A stretch of 64,000 nucleotides of DNA from NCBI RefSeq assembly GCF_020497125.1, contig NC_059075.1, positions 104,261,222-104,325,221 on the forward strand, in the 5' to 3' direction. Made by a program: the position numbers and the translations under genes. Source of the DNA: Mauremys mutica (lineage: Eukaryota; Chordata; Testudines; Geoemydidae). A model generated the notes under the pieces. The model was not told the origin of the DNA. It saw nothing but the letters and a program-made list of their open reading frames with translations, and did no database searches. The number at the start of each line of letters is the position of its first letter. Within the stretch, counting starts at the first letter, position 1. Positions 1-12,549 of the stretch are shown here, one piece after another.

Positions 1-145
1 TCTATCTGACTCCAATGTGCACAAAAATGTAAACACAAATTTTCATGCTAAATATGTGCTTTTTCATACATTAAGAATTCTCAAACTAGGATGAGGTCCA
101 TCTTTCCACGTTGGTTTTCTCATCGTACCTGTTGTGTTTTTTCAG
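1..145. other. Unassigned flank
   Basis: AT-rich sequence with no recognised feature, presumed to lie in the USH1C intron that follows exon 6535-6654. Confidence 0.5.
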
Positions 146-2165
146 AGAATCATAGAAATGTAGGGCTGGAAGGGACCTCGAGAAGTCATTAAGTTCAGCG
201 CCTTGCATTGTGCCAGGACCAAGTAAACCTAGACCATCTCTGACAGATATTTTTCCAACTTTTTATTAAAATCTTCCAATGATGGGGACTCCATGACCTT
301 GCTTGGAAGCCAATTCCAGAGCTTACCTACTTTACAAAGATTTTCCTAACATCTAACCTCAATCTCCTTGCTGCAGATTAAGCCCATTATTTCTTATCTT
401 ACCTTCAGTGGACATGGAGAAAAATTGATCACTGTCTTCTTTATAACAGGCCTTAATATTTTGGAAGACTCTTATCGGGTCGTCCCCCGAGTCTTCTTTT
501 TTCAAGACTCAACATGCCCAGATTTTTAACATTTCCTCATAAACCTTTTATTATTTTTGTCGCTCTCCTCTGAACTCCTTCCAAATTGTCCACATCTTCC
601 CTAAATTGTGGTGCCCAGACTTGGACACAGTACTCCAGCTGGGGCCTCACCAGCATCGAGTAGAGTTGGACAATTACCTCAGGTGTCTTATATACAACAC
701 TCCTGTTAATACACCCCAGAATCATATTAGCCTTTTTTTGCAGCTGCAGCACATTGATGACTCATATTCAGTTTGTGGTCCACTATAACCCCCAGGTACC
801 TTTTCAGCAGTACTACCACCTAGACAGTTATTCCTCATTTTGAAGCTGTGCATTCGAGTTTTCCTTACTAAGTGAAGTACTTTGCACTTGTCTTTATTGA
901 AATTCATCTTGTTGAATTCAGCCCAATTCTCCAATTTGTCAATGTCATTTTGAATTTTAAACCTGCTCTCCAAAGTGCTTGCAACTCCACCTAGCTTGGT
1001 GTCATCTGCACATTTTATAAGCATACTCTCTACTCCATTATCCAAGTCAATAATGAAAATAGTGAATAGTACCAGACTCAGGACTGACACCTGCGGGATC
1101 CCATTAGATACACCCTCCCAATTTGACATCAAGCTATTGCAACTACTCTTGGAGAACGGTCTTTCAAGCAGTTGTGCACCCACTTTATAGTAATTTCATC
1201 TAGACCACATTTCCTTAGTTTGCTTAGGAGAATGTCACACAGAACTCTGTCAACAGCCTTATTAAAATCAAGGTATATCTCATCTACTGCTTCCCCCGAT
1301 TCACTAGGTCAGTAAGCCTATCAACGAAGGAAATTAAGTTGACAAATCCATACTGACTATTCCTTGTAACCCTATTATCCTCCAGGTGCTTACAAATGGA
1401 TAGTTTAATAATTTGCTCCAGTATCTTTCCAGTTATTGAGGTTAGGCTGACTGGTCCATAATTCCCTGGGTCCTCCTCCTTTCCCTTTTTAAAGACAGGT
1501 ATTATGTTTGCCCCTCTCCAGTCTTCTGGGACTTCTCTCATCCTCCACGAGTCCTATAACAGGGTTCAAAAAAGAACTGGATAAATTCATGGAGGCTAGG
1601 TCCATCAGTGGCTATTAGCCAGGATTGGCAGGGATGGTGTCCCTAGCCTCTGTTTGCTAGAAGCTGGGAATAAGCAACAGGGAATGGATCACTTGATGAT
1701 TACCTGTTCATTCCCTCTGGGGCTCCTGGCATTGGCCACTGTCAGAAGACAGGATACTGGGCTAGAAGAACCTTTGGTCTGGCCCTGTATGGGTGTTCTT
1801 ATGTTCTTAAAGATAACTACTAATGGCGCCGAGACTGTTTTACCTATTTCCTTAAATACTCTATGATAAATTTCATCAGGCTCTGATGACTTGAATATAT
1901 CTAACTTATTTAAATATTCTTTAACTTTCCCTATTTTGGCTTGCATTCCTTCTCCATGGTTGTCTAAATTAATTGTGTTGAGAATCTGGTCATCATTAAC
2001 CTTTTCAGTGAAGACTGAGGCAAACTACGCATTAAGCATTTCAGCTTTTTTGATGTCATGAATTATTAGTGCTCCTTCCCCCATTAAATAGAGGACTTAC
2101 ATTTTCCTTCATCTTTCTCTTGCTCCTAATGTATTTAAAGAAACTATACTTTACTATATTTTCCT
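146..2165 (-). mobile_element. CR1 LINE, 5'-truncated, with nested insertion
   Basis: On the plus strand it begins AGAATCATAGAAATGTAGGG, the antisense of a CR1 3' end. Reading the minus strand, reverse-transcriptase fragments appear in order: DWRGANIIPVFKKGKEED near 1500, PQVSVLSLVLF near 1100, CADDTKLGG near 1000 (the catalytic [FY]ADD box), and LVRPQLEYCVQVWAPQ near 620. Stops and frameshifts interrupt it, so it is dead. The copy is split by a second CR1 at 1553-1811. Confidence 0.9.
1553..1811 (+). mobile_element. CR1-type LINE 3' end nested in the older CR1
   Basis: About 260 bases reading RVQKRTG-like then DKFMEARSISGY before the stop, then a 3' tail ending GTTCTTATGTTCTTA. The same tail occurs at 5751 and 33990 (plus) and 50599 (minus). 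It interrupts the CR1 of the opposite strand, whose sequence resumes at AAGATAACTACTAATGG, so it inserted later. Confidence 0.88.
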
Positions 2166-3087
2166 GAACCCAATACAATCCTGAATAGATTTTGTTATCC
2201 TCAGACTACTACCTGCATGCTAATAAAATAGATATGCTACAGTTTGGAATAATTTCATACTGAGTATCACATTAAATTGATAAAGACTGTGATAAAACAA
2301 TGAAAAAAATCTACCCAATTAGGGGAAGAGATTGGGGTCTTCTTTTAAGAACTTTCCAAGCACAGGCTAACTGAAGGCGTTATACATTTCTAAATTCAGA
2401 AGGTGTATAAGTTTATTGTCCCTGTCTAGGCAGCTTTTCAACGAGATTGAAAATAAACATGGCCACTTAGGAAAATGTTCATTCATTTTCAGCATTAGTG
2501 TTGTGGGCAAAACCAGGGCACCAACATCAGTGCAGCTGAGCAACTGAGGTGGTGAAAGACACCTACATGCTTTAGTGTAGGCTGTGTAAAGGCTAACAGC
2601 CAAGGATCTGCTTCACTCCCATCGACTTCAGAAGTGCAGAATCAAGCCTCAAATCCTGAAAACTGGAGCAAAACTCAAGTAATAAATCTTTCCTTCAGGA
2701 AAACTGTGTTAAACCACAGGGGATTTGAAGGTAGGACTCATTAGCACTAACAAACGCATCAGAGCTTTCTAATAATTGTAACAGACCTGGCCTGCAGCTC
2801 CCTTCAAAGATGAGGTTTTGCCTTTGGAAATCCCCACATCCCCAGCACTATTTCATTGCAGCGATACACCAAGTTATCTGTGCCAAACTGTGTGCAGCTC
2901 CTCCATGAGTTGCTGCTGTATTCTCTATAGCACAGCACAAGCAGAGCATTCCCTCTGCATTTGGCCATATATAGGCACTCTCAGGGTTTAACTTCACATG
3001 TATTTCTCCACCCCAAAATTGAATGTATCTGTACTTGAGTAGATGGAAGACTTGGGTTTACTGGGCTGAATCCAATTAATATGAAAG
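2166..3087. other. Intronic sequence, nothing recognised
   Basis: No exon match, repeat or RNA gene recognised on either strand. Confidence 0.5.
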
Positions 3088-3330
3088 ATACGGCTACACT
3101 GCACTAAAGACCTGTGGCACTGCTGTGGCTGGCTTGGATCAGCTGACTTGGGCTCATGGGGCTCAGGCTACGAGGCTTAAAACTTGCTGTGTAGATGTTA
3201 GGGCTCGAGCCCAGGCTCGGAAACCAGCCTGAGCCCAAACGTCTACAATGCAATTTGTAGCCTCCAAGCCCAAGCCCAAGTCAATTGACCTTGGTGCTGC
3301 AGGTTTTTTTATAGTAGTGTAGACACAGCT
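3088..3330. mobile_element. Short DNA element with GTCTACAC-type ends
   Basis: Left end GGCTACACTGCACTA and right end TAGTGTAGAC are imperfect inverted copies. The body is rich in GAGCCC/AAGCCC words arranged as an inverted repeat (AGCCCAGGCTC, then AGCCCAAGCCCAAG). No coding capacity, so a non-autonomous class II element. A diverged relative seems to lie at 28915-29052. Family name not known to me. Confidence 0.7.
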
Positions 3331-4908
3331 GAAGACTTAAATAAGAATCGATAGAGAGACCACTTCTTCTGCTTGGAAGACTTCTTATTATTTTCTTGCC
3401 CCCGTTGGGCAGCCTAGCTAATAGTTTGCTTGACTAAAATCCAACCCTCTTTTTGACTGTCAGAACACAATTCAATGAATTCCTCAAAAATCAGTCTCCA
3501 ATGACTGATAAACACAACTTTTTACCATATATAGAAACAAGGTGGGAGGAACTATGTAGGTTGTTTGTACCAGATACAGAATCAGGACAGGAGTATCTTT
3601 ACAGGTCATGTGCAAGGAAAGGCATTAACAAAGGAAAACTATTTTGCCTTTGGTGATTTCACATATTAAATTGAAGAAGCTACTGAATTACTCCTATTTC
3701 TAAACATTTACATAAATCAGAAATGATGACAAACATTATTCCCTCTATGAGAAACAAATTTATTTTTAGACTTTTCAGGAGAGATCCTGTATAAACTCTG
3801 TCTGTTAAGCATGCGGTAGCCTGCATTTTTCCTGGGTAATAAAAAAAACTGTTCCGTCTTGTTTATATTATTTAAATATTAAACCCCAGTTCACAATGTA
3901 CTGCGACCTTACCTGCGGACAGTACAAACAAGCATAAAAGACTAAGTGACAGTAGGAAGCTAGAAAGTGGAATTACAAATATAATTTACAAAGTAATTTG
4001 CTTTGATAATCATGTCAGAAGAATATTTTCTCCCCATATCCATGAATTCCCAACTAATAATATAAAGCAATTTGGCAATAAAGGAGATTGACACCTGCAA
4101 CATTATAATAGCCTTGTGATTTGGAAAACATGTGTACATGCATAACAAGTAATGACAAGGTTCCTTCTGAGGGAGAATCTAGTTTCCAATTTTTCAAGGA
4201 GTGGCTACAGTATACATGAAATATGTTGAACTTAGATCAGTGGTGCTTTTGCAAACAGACAGTTTTACAATGCATCTCACACTTTTTTTCCAGATGTTAA
4301 ATTATATTAACTCTGGATTATCATTTTGGTCTTTTTTTCTGAGCAATTTCAAATTGCTTGGGATGCTGGTAAATTATTGAATTATTAGTTATTCCACACA
4401 TTGCAAACTAAAATGAAATTTCCATGTATACAATTGAATGGAATATCTATATTCACAGTCTTTTTACCATTACATAATTATGGTCCTGCCACTTGATGCA
4501 TGGGCAGGAATTAATATTTATCTTGTAAAAATCAGCTCTCTTATGCACATAGTGGCTTGAGAACGTGTATAACATAGCAGTTCTGGACTGCGTGTTTTTG
4601 ATAAAAATGATCATTAAACAGCTACTGTATCTGTTTTAATTGTAGTGTTGAAAACAGAGGAACAAGAATCACTACATTATTAAAGCAGAACGTTCTGAAT
4701 ATTTTAATAAATGGCAATTACGGATAATATGCAAGTTAATTTTTAGAGTTCAGAATTCATAACACAACCCTGTAATTCAAGAATTTTAAGTGCCAATGTG
4801 ATTTATTTTTCATCATAAAGGAGGCTTTCTACTGATCTCAATGGGGATTGGATCAAGGCCTATCATACTAGCATCACTCATGAGATAATAGGCAAAATTG
4901 CAATAAAA
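3331..4908. other. Intronic sequence with one unassigned open frame
   Basis: Mostly AT-rich and featureless. A plus-strand frame of 67 codons at 3453-3656 is discussed as a finding; no homology recognised. No splice-flanked harmonin exon is visible here on the minus strand. Confidence 0.5.
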
Positions 4909-5756
4909 CTATACATATAAAATGATGGGGTCTAAATTAGCTGTTACCACTCAAGAAAAAGATCTTGGAGTCATTGTGGATAATTCTCTGAAAACATCCA
5001 CTCAATGTGCAGCAGCAGTCAAAAAAGCAAACAGAATGATGGGAATCATTAAGAAAGGGATAGACAGAAAATATCATATTGCCTCTATATAAATCCATGG
5101 TATGCCCACACCTTGAATATTATGTGCAGATCTGGTCACCCCATCTCAAAAAAAGATATATTAAAATTGGAAAAGTTTCAGAAAAGGGCAACACAAATGA
5201 TTAGGGATATGGAACAGCTACCGTATGAGGAGAGATTAATAAGACTGGGACTTTTCAGCCTGGAAAAGAGACAACTAATGGGGGGATATGATAGAGGTCT
5301 ATAAAATCATGACTGGTGTGGAGAAAGTAAATAAGGACGTGTTATTTACTGCTTCCCATAACACAAAAACTAGGGGTCACCAAATGAAATTAATATGCAG
5401 CAGGTTTAAAACAAACAAAAGTAAGTATTTTTTCACACAATACACAGGCAACCTGTGGAACTCTTTGCCAGAGGATGTTGTGAAGGCCAAGACTATAACA
5501 AGGTTCAGAAAAGAACTAGATAAGTTCATGGAGGAAAGGTCCATCAATGGCTATTAGCCAGGATGGCAGGGATGGTGTCCCTGACCTCTGTTTGCCAGAA
5601 GCTGGGAAATGGGCAACCAGGGATGGTTCACTTGAGGATTACCTGTTCTGTTCATTCCCTCTGGGGCACCTGGCATTGGCTGCTGTTGGAAGACAGGATA
5701 CTGGGTAGATGGACCTTTGGGCTGACCCAGTATGGCCGTTCTTATGCATCCATTTA
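4909..5756 (+). mobile_element. CR1-type LINE, 3' half of ORF2 and tail
   Basis: Starts near ACTATACATATAAAATGATG and reads, with frameshifts, the C-terminal end of the CR1 reverse-transcriptase polyprotein: [62 protein letters not shown] then stop, followed by a 3' tail ending TTCTTATGCAT. 5'-truncated and inactive. Confidence 0.92.
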
Positions 5757-6534
5757 AGAAATTTAGTCAATATGATTGTTCTCATGAATAATTGCCAGTA
5801 ATGGTCGCAGCTCTGGGCCATCGATTCTTACTCAGACAGAACTTCCATTGACTTAAATGGTAGTTTTTCCAGATTAGAGACTTCAAGATTGAGTCCTTAC
5901 TTCCCAAATTACTCATGATCTCTTCTGCTCTCAAAACGCCAAACCTTGTAGTCCCTAACACAACAAAATTCCAGGCACCACTGCAAGATTTAGCCCAGAC
6001 ACTTTTAGTCTAAGATTTTGGTCAGAGCACAATACATCTTTATATACACTGGAAACAGATGTGAAAAAGAATCTACTTGTGTAACACTTAACAGGACAAC
6101 CACAACACCAGTCTACTATATGGTCCAATTTAATATTAACAATGTACATCTTTTCCTTGGGAAGGGAATAATTTGAAATGTGTATAAATCATATAACTTT
6201 TGTTTCCTTGTAAAGGCAAAAATTAACATTGGCAATCTTGCCACTTATGGCAAATTGGACTTTTTGAATGAATACAAAAATGATGAAATCAAAACAATGT
6301 ATGAAATAAAAATATAAACCCCCCCTCCAAACTCCTTGCTGTGAGAAAGAGTGACTGTTATTCACAAAGCCACACTGAGACCTTTAACACTTACCATCTG
6401 ATTATTCAGAACAATTCAACGTGGTTTATGGTTAGGAGAACACAAGGACAAACTTTGAACCTTTAAAGACAATTCAACAAGAAAGATTCCTACAACTTTA
6501 CCACACTCAATGAAGAATATTAGAAAAGGCTTAC
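5757..6534. other. Intronic sequence, nothing recognised
   Basis: No exon or repeat recognised. It borders the donor of the exon at 6535. Confidence 0.5.
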
Positions 6535-6654
6535 CAGGGCCTCCAGTTTGATTGTTGGCCTGACCATAAAATTAGGATCAGGATGCAGCATGACTGGCTT
6601 AGAGACTATATGTACCACTGGCTGACGCTGGGTAGGTGGGCTTGGAGCAAATTG
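6535..6654 (-). CDS. USH1C: USH1C class-B exon, end of PST region
   Basis: 120 bases, 40 codons in phase 0: QFAPSPPTQRQPVVHIVSKP, VMLHPDPNFMVRPTIKLEAL. The acceptor is CTGATAG, the donor GTAAGCC. Human class-B harmonin has STISKPVMVHQEPNFIYRPAVK here, so the order SKPVM-H-PNF-RP is conserved. The next expected residues (LPQEMLKR and then PDZ3) are not found down to position 1. Confidence 0.93.
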
Positions 6655-8346
6655 CTATCAGGGTTCAATTTAAGAAAATTACAGATAATGCAATTTGTGC
6701 AAACCAATCATATTGCAGGAGCACCACAATATACATCATTTCATTGCTAAGATCTTATTGCCACTAGTATAACAAAAAGCTGTCAGAAGTATTTTATTAA
6801 CTGATCTATAATGATAATAAGACAAAACATAATGTAATTCCCGGTAGATCTAAATAATGACTTCTTTTCTTTAAACCATTACTTCAGAGGGATGATGGAA
6901 AATTTTATCCCTGCATTTGGCACTTATCCCATAGAGGCAGTGAACTGATTTAAGAGCTAAAGAAGTAATGTTAAAACAATGAATGTAATGAGACAGCGAA
7001 CCTGAATTGGAATTGTGATACTGTTAAAGATATACTGCAGTCAGGTGGCTAAACTGATCTTCTAAAGTGAAATTCACCAGGTCTGTAATTTATTATTATT
7101 ATTCCATTAGAAACGTATTAAAAATCACTCATCTTGGGCTAAGATCAAGAGTTAGTCACAGTATTAGTCCCTTTACTCTATGAAATACAGTAGATACTCT
7201 GAGGAATTTCAGAGTTAATCATCTGACATGTACAAATTAGGTGCCTGATCCTACACTCCTTACTCAGGCAAAACTCCCACTGACGTCAATGAGAGTCTTG
7301 TCTGAATAAAGAGTTCAGGACTGAGCCCTATGGGTTTAGATTCTGACTCAGTTCCAGCACTCCAGTTGACATTTCTCATAGGAAACATGATGTATTCCAG
7401 ATATCATGCATGTAGTACAAGCTGTTACTATGGAAATGATTGGAATAATTTCCAGTAAATTGGTTACACAATCCCATTTTTACAGCAAAAAGGAGTATTT
7501 TTTAGAATTTAGAGAAAAGTTTTGGAGTCAGGTCTTTGAAAATCACCAGGGAATTCCCTGGAGTGGCGTAGTGTTTACCCACACAAAATCTATTGCTAAC
7601 ATTGATTAAATGATCTCAGAAGAATCTGAGGGTTCATAGTGATCAACTCTCTGAAGTTACTCTGGATCAGGATAATATCTCCAGAAGTCTCACTTACTTC
7701 CAGAAACCTGGCTCTACAGAGTGGCCTAGTGGAAGAAACTTGGATCTGGCCAGTCTGGAATCAAAACCAATATGAGCTGTTTTCAGGCAAATGGGTGTTC
7801 TGAAAAATAGCTCTCTATCACACTCGCTTAGGAATATGAGTAGCTGTATGAACCATCACTATTTTGGAGGGACCAAAGTGAATTTCTTTTTCCTTTATTT
7901 CTTTTTCTTTATTTCCTTTCTATGACAAACTAGTGGTGTTTTCACATTTGAAGACATCAAGGGGATATGAAGAGATACTGGTCTGATACTTGGAACCACA
8001 AGTTGCTTATCACTGATAGACCTTTCCCAAATATAGGAATCTTGGAATATCTCTGGTGCTAGCTTACAGACTCTTAAAATGACTTTAAAATATTCGCTAT
8101 GCAAGTCCCTTTCACATCTTCAAAAATGTCCATTTTTTACAGCTTACCAGGAAATGAGTCTGAAGTTTTAGATTAGTTATCATGGAATAAAAACTACCTG
8201 AGGACTTTTAAACCAATAATGAACTTCCCCATTATCCATTTCAGGATTAAGTGTTGCCTGAGCCTTGTGTTGGCCCTCTGCACAGGAGTGAATGTCATCC
8301 CTTGTGAGAAAATGAACATGACAGGTGTACTGAACTTTGTGAAACA
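6655..8346. other. Intronic sequence with one short recurring reptile motif
   Basis: Around 7255-7325 lies a CTGACGTCAATGAGAGTCTT segment of the kind scattered through this window (see finding on the TCAATGG motif). Nothing else recognised. Confidence 0.45.
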
Positions 8347-8354
8347 GTCTAATC

Positions 8355-8537
8355 TAGTGGTGGGCAATTTGCCCATCAGGGTCATCCTCTGGCAGGCCAC
8401 CTGACGAATGGCGAACCACGGCCACAAAACTACGGAGCTACGGGCGGCTGTGCAAATGTCAAACTGTCCGGCGGCCCGCCAGTGAATTACCCTGATGGTC
8501 TGCGTGCGGCCCGCGGACCACAGGTTGCCCACCACTG
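8355..8537. mobile_element. hAT-type MITE with perfect 8-base target duplication
   Basis: Ends TAGTGGTGGGCAA and TTGCCCACCACTG are inverted repeats. Both flanks carry GTCTAATC (8347-8354 and 8538-8545), the 8-base duplication typical of hAT transposons. 183 bases, GC-rich, no coding capacity. Confidence 0.93.
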
Positions 8538-8545
8538 GTCTAATC

Positions 8546-11500
8546 TAATAGCCATAGTATAGAGAAACTATTTTCCAATCAAATAAGTTCCTGATATCCA
8601 TTAAACTATGATCACTGTTAAACTCAATTTCATATGTTTACAAAATACTATAGTTTCATATGTGGTTTCCTTCTTTAAAGGCACACCTTCCTGAAGCATC
8701 TTTTTGTAGTTTGTTCTTATTCTACACACAGGCGACAAATCTAGCCCTGGCCAGTGCAGCATTGGGAAGTGGGGATGTAGACTGGTATATTCCCTATCGG
8801 ACAAGTGGGATTGACGAAAGGTGGAATGGCCATCTCAAGAAGGAGGTAAAAATTACCGCTTCTCTAAACAAGGAACCATGTGTATCCGAACATCTGCCAG
8901 CTGGCACGTGCTTCTGTGGGTGGCATATGCATTAACCCACCTAGTGGACAAGATACACCCATAACCCTCAGATCATGCTTCCTGCAGATATATTATAAGG
9001 GCCAATGCATCAGCTTGGTCTTCTCCCATCTCACTCCTGTGCATAAAAGAGGGATCCTGTCCTGCTGTCCCACAGGAAGGTGAAAAGGTTCTCCATTGTC
9101 TTTTTCCTTTCTACACATTCTCCACACCAGTGCTATACAGTGCATGGGTAAGCCCATAACAACCTTTAAGAAATGGACTCCAAAGACTTTTCCCTATATG
9201 CCAGTCTATCAAACTGGACACATACTTTTTCAAGTGTTATTTTCTAGATGCAGTGTATATGTTTCTATTGTATCATGGAACATAAAGGGGGAATCAACAG
9301 ACCCATGTTATGGTAGCAGTTTGTGATGTTTGTGAATTTATTATAGGAAGAAATTTAAAAATAGCTTCTACTAACATAATACTTGCATTCTACTGGAAAT
9401 TGGGGGCTACACCCTTTCTTAGCACACATCTCTCTTCTAATATGACCCAATGTCTACATACACTTTCAGTAAAACAATCGAAGACTGCTTATATTGGGCT
9501 ATATTTTTCAGCTGTGATGCTATCCCAAACTGCATTTAAAGTACATAGGATTGTAACTATGTTGTATGTTTCCCTGACAGAAACACAAATACACAGTACA
9601 CAGAAAAAATATTGTACATGCAACATGCATGCTTCAAGCTTATATTTCTGAGACTGTTGAAATGTGAAGACTCATTGTTGAGAAAGTCTTTTATATTCTT
9701 AGAGCTTAGCACTGCTAATTGGTACTTGAAGGGCGATATTACCCAGCATCTTGTAAATGCAATGATTGCCTTACACACCAGAATCCAAAGATATGATGGC
9801 CATTTTTCAAGGGGGGAAATCATATCCTGCACCCATCTGAAATCATCCCCTTTTAAAATTCCTTGACACTAGCATTACATTGAAAGTTCATTAAAAAACC
9901 CTATATTAATTATTAAAAGTTTATGACATACCAGTGGATTGCTTGATGCAGATGATATTTTGCCAACATGAGAAGTGTTTCGTAAACCCTAAACAATAAT
10001 AGCTTCATTACTGCATATCTACTAATCATACTTATGATGCTCAAATCAATTCATGCCACATCTATGAACAGTTCATAGCCAATAATATTTGACAGGTAAT
10101 TTCACTCCTTCAGCACTGGCAAGCACCTGGCAGAACTTGCAATTAAATGGCGACGGTGAAGAAAATGATTGATGCTGAAAAGATTTAGAAACCTATTTGT
10201 ATAACATTAGGAAAGGATGTTTATGAAACCAGAATAATAAATCTTTGTTTACTTCAACTTTGGCTGGTCTAACAACAGGGTTTCATATTTAAAATCAGAT
10301 AGATTTATTCAGTTGATTGGGAGTAACTGAGTCAGTTAATATTTTCCGAGGATGAGATACAAGGAAGGAAACCAGTTACTTCTTTGGGAACATCAAATGT
10401 TTGTGTTTCGCCCAAATAATATAAACTAAGCTATTTAAGAAGGAAACAGGCACACCAGGCCAGATTCGGAACTCAGCTGGACCAAACCCACGGTCCATGT
10501 GTTTCACTGTCATGTCTCTGACAGTGTCTAGTATCAGACATGTAAGAGGAAGGTGTAAAAAAACCCACAATAGGCAGAGTGGATAATCTACCTGTCTTTC
10601 GTATTTGAGCTATACAACTAGGCCAGATTCTGATGTGAAACCCCACCAAAGACAAAACAATGGGTTTATATGCATATAATAGAATAAGTTTGGCCCAATA
10701 TTAATATTTTATTGATTAAGAGCTAAAATCTCCTCTCAGACCTACCCTTGATTGAGTTTGGTGGCAGCTGGTGGGTGCTTAGAACTTTTGAAGATTAGGT
10801 CACTTATTTAGCTGCCTAATGTGGATTAGAAACCACCCAGGGCCTTCACCCCCAGAATATTTATTGGGTTACGACAGGCCATAAAGATTTATAAATGGTT
10901 CCTGAGCACAAAAAGGTTGAGAACCACGTTTAGAAAACCCATCTTCCATAAAAAGATGTAGCAGTTGTTCTAATTCCAGAGAAGCTAAAGTGTTCTTGAA
11001 ATGTGATTATAAACTATGTTTATGGAGTCCCCTCAATAATCAGACTATGTTTATAACAAAACAAAGATTCATAATTCATTCTTCTAAAACTATCCTTTCA
11101 ATAGAAATAATCTGCACATTTTCATAGAGACCTAAGAAGTCATTTCAATCCTTTGCCCATTTGTCCTTCCCCTGTTCAGCTGCAATACCCACAACACAGT
11201 CATTGTTATTCCAAATGATCTTGCAGAAAACCACAGCATACAATGCAGCAAATCCATGCAGAAAAACATGCAGAAAAACTACCACAAAGGGTCCCAGCTG
11301 AACTGTTTGAAACTATTGTAAAATATCTGCAGAAAGATCTTTTATTACAAAGATTTGAGTATGTGCCTGATGTTATAGTCCTTAGTAAAGAAAAATATTC
11401 GTATGATGAAGTCACAGAAATATTTTCCCCTGGATAATAGTATTTAATATATGCATTTTTTGAAATATTCAGTATAGATCCTTTTTTTGAATAAACCTAG

Positions 11501-12048
11501 TGAGTTTGTAATAAGGGACAATCAGAGTATTTCCCCAGAAAACTAACTACTAAAATGACAAACCCCTCAGATTTGTAGTAAGAATGTTTAGTTTTGTTCC
11601 CATCAAAGGATTACTATTGATGCTCATTTAAGAGGTCAAAAGTTTCTGAACATGCGACTTCAACCTAATGTTCTCTGTCCACTACTTTCCCTGAGTAAAA
11701 CAATTCAGGGTCATATTTAAACCATATTAGCTGAATACTAATATTTCTACTTTATAGATACTTTATATCTCATTCAACTACAAAATAATCTACTTTTTGT
11801 TTTTCTGTGCAGATATAGTTAAATAGGACACATGATTTCTTTGTATTTAAAATATGATGGGCTATAGGTAATAATGGTCAAGCACAAAAGATGCTATTAA
11901 CTAATGCATTCTGCAAAAGATATTTGCATGCAGAAGATTTGGAACATTATGCAGAGCAAACACACAAATATTCTCCATCTGCTATTTGTACACATCACTA
12001 ATGAGAGTGATGTATATGCAATGAGAGGAGAATATAATTAAATTATAC
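8546..12048. other. Intronic sequence, mostly unassigned
   Basis: 3.5 kb between two class-B exons. A hAT-like end (CAAAAAGGTTGAGAACCACG near 10910) suggests a decayed element at about 10840-10930. A plus-strand open frame at 11243-11437 is listed as a finding. No minus-strand exon recognised. Confidence 0.45.
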
Positions 12049-12549
12049 CTTTGGACTTGATAAGTAGGTCTTTTCATTATTCTGAGAGCTAATGGGTCCA
12101 AACGTAGATCTTCCTCTGTAACTTTTTGCTTCCCAGCCATTCAAGGACTCTGTAGGGCCAGAAGAATGGTAACTGTGGTTTCCCATTCTTTCTTCTAAGA
12201 GGGTGGGTGGCAGACAGAGAGATCCAGTGGTTTGACTGGATAAGGAGGCAGGGGGAGGAGGTGGGGGAGAATGCATCCCAGTGGATGATGATAAAGTCAC
12301 CCGTGAAGCTGCAGAAGGTGAAGGGGCTGGACCTCTTGAAGATGGGACATTTGATGAAGAAAGTGGATGAGCTGCCGATGTTGCAGAAGTTGTGTGAGGT
12401 GTTGGAGGGAGAGGTGCTATGTGTTTTGTAGGCTTGTCAACTTCATCCAGGTTAATATCATCAAGGTCTGTGGTGTGAAGCTGCAGACCACCTGCAAACC
12501 TCCGCATTGATGTAGCAGAAGGAGAAGCAGAAGTATGTCCACTTGTCAG
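12049..12549 (-). CDS. USH1C: USH1C class-B exon, PST region
   Basis: 501 bases, 167 codons in phase 0. It starts LTSGHTSASPSATS, then RRFAGGLQLHTTDLDDI, the one block nearly identical to human. A long Pro/Ser/Thr-rich stretch follows with a run of six prolines (HSPPPPPPASL), and it ends near EKTYLSSPK. Acceptor CATTACACTAG has a moderate pyrimidine tract; the donor is GTATAATTT. The PST region of class-B harmonin is implicated in actin bundling. Outside the RRFAGG block and the late WEAK motif alignment to human is poor, so this exon evolves fast. Recalled human sequence has a proline run just before RRFAGG; here that spot is Ser/Ala/Thr-rich. Confidence 0.95.

Noticed and set aside
8660..9866. 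Series of frames of 67-113 codons
   Set aside because: No recognised domain; stop-poor AT-rich intron with no conserved motif.
12207..12431. 74-codon plus-strand frame
   Set aside because: Antisense shadow of the PST exon of USH1C.
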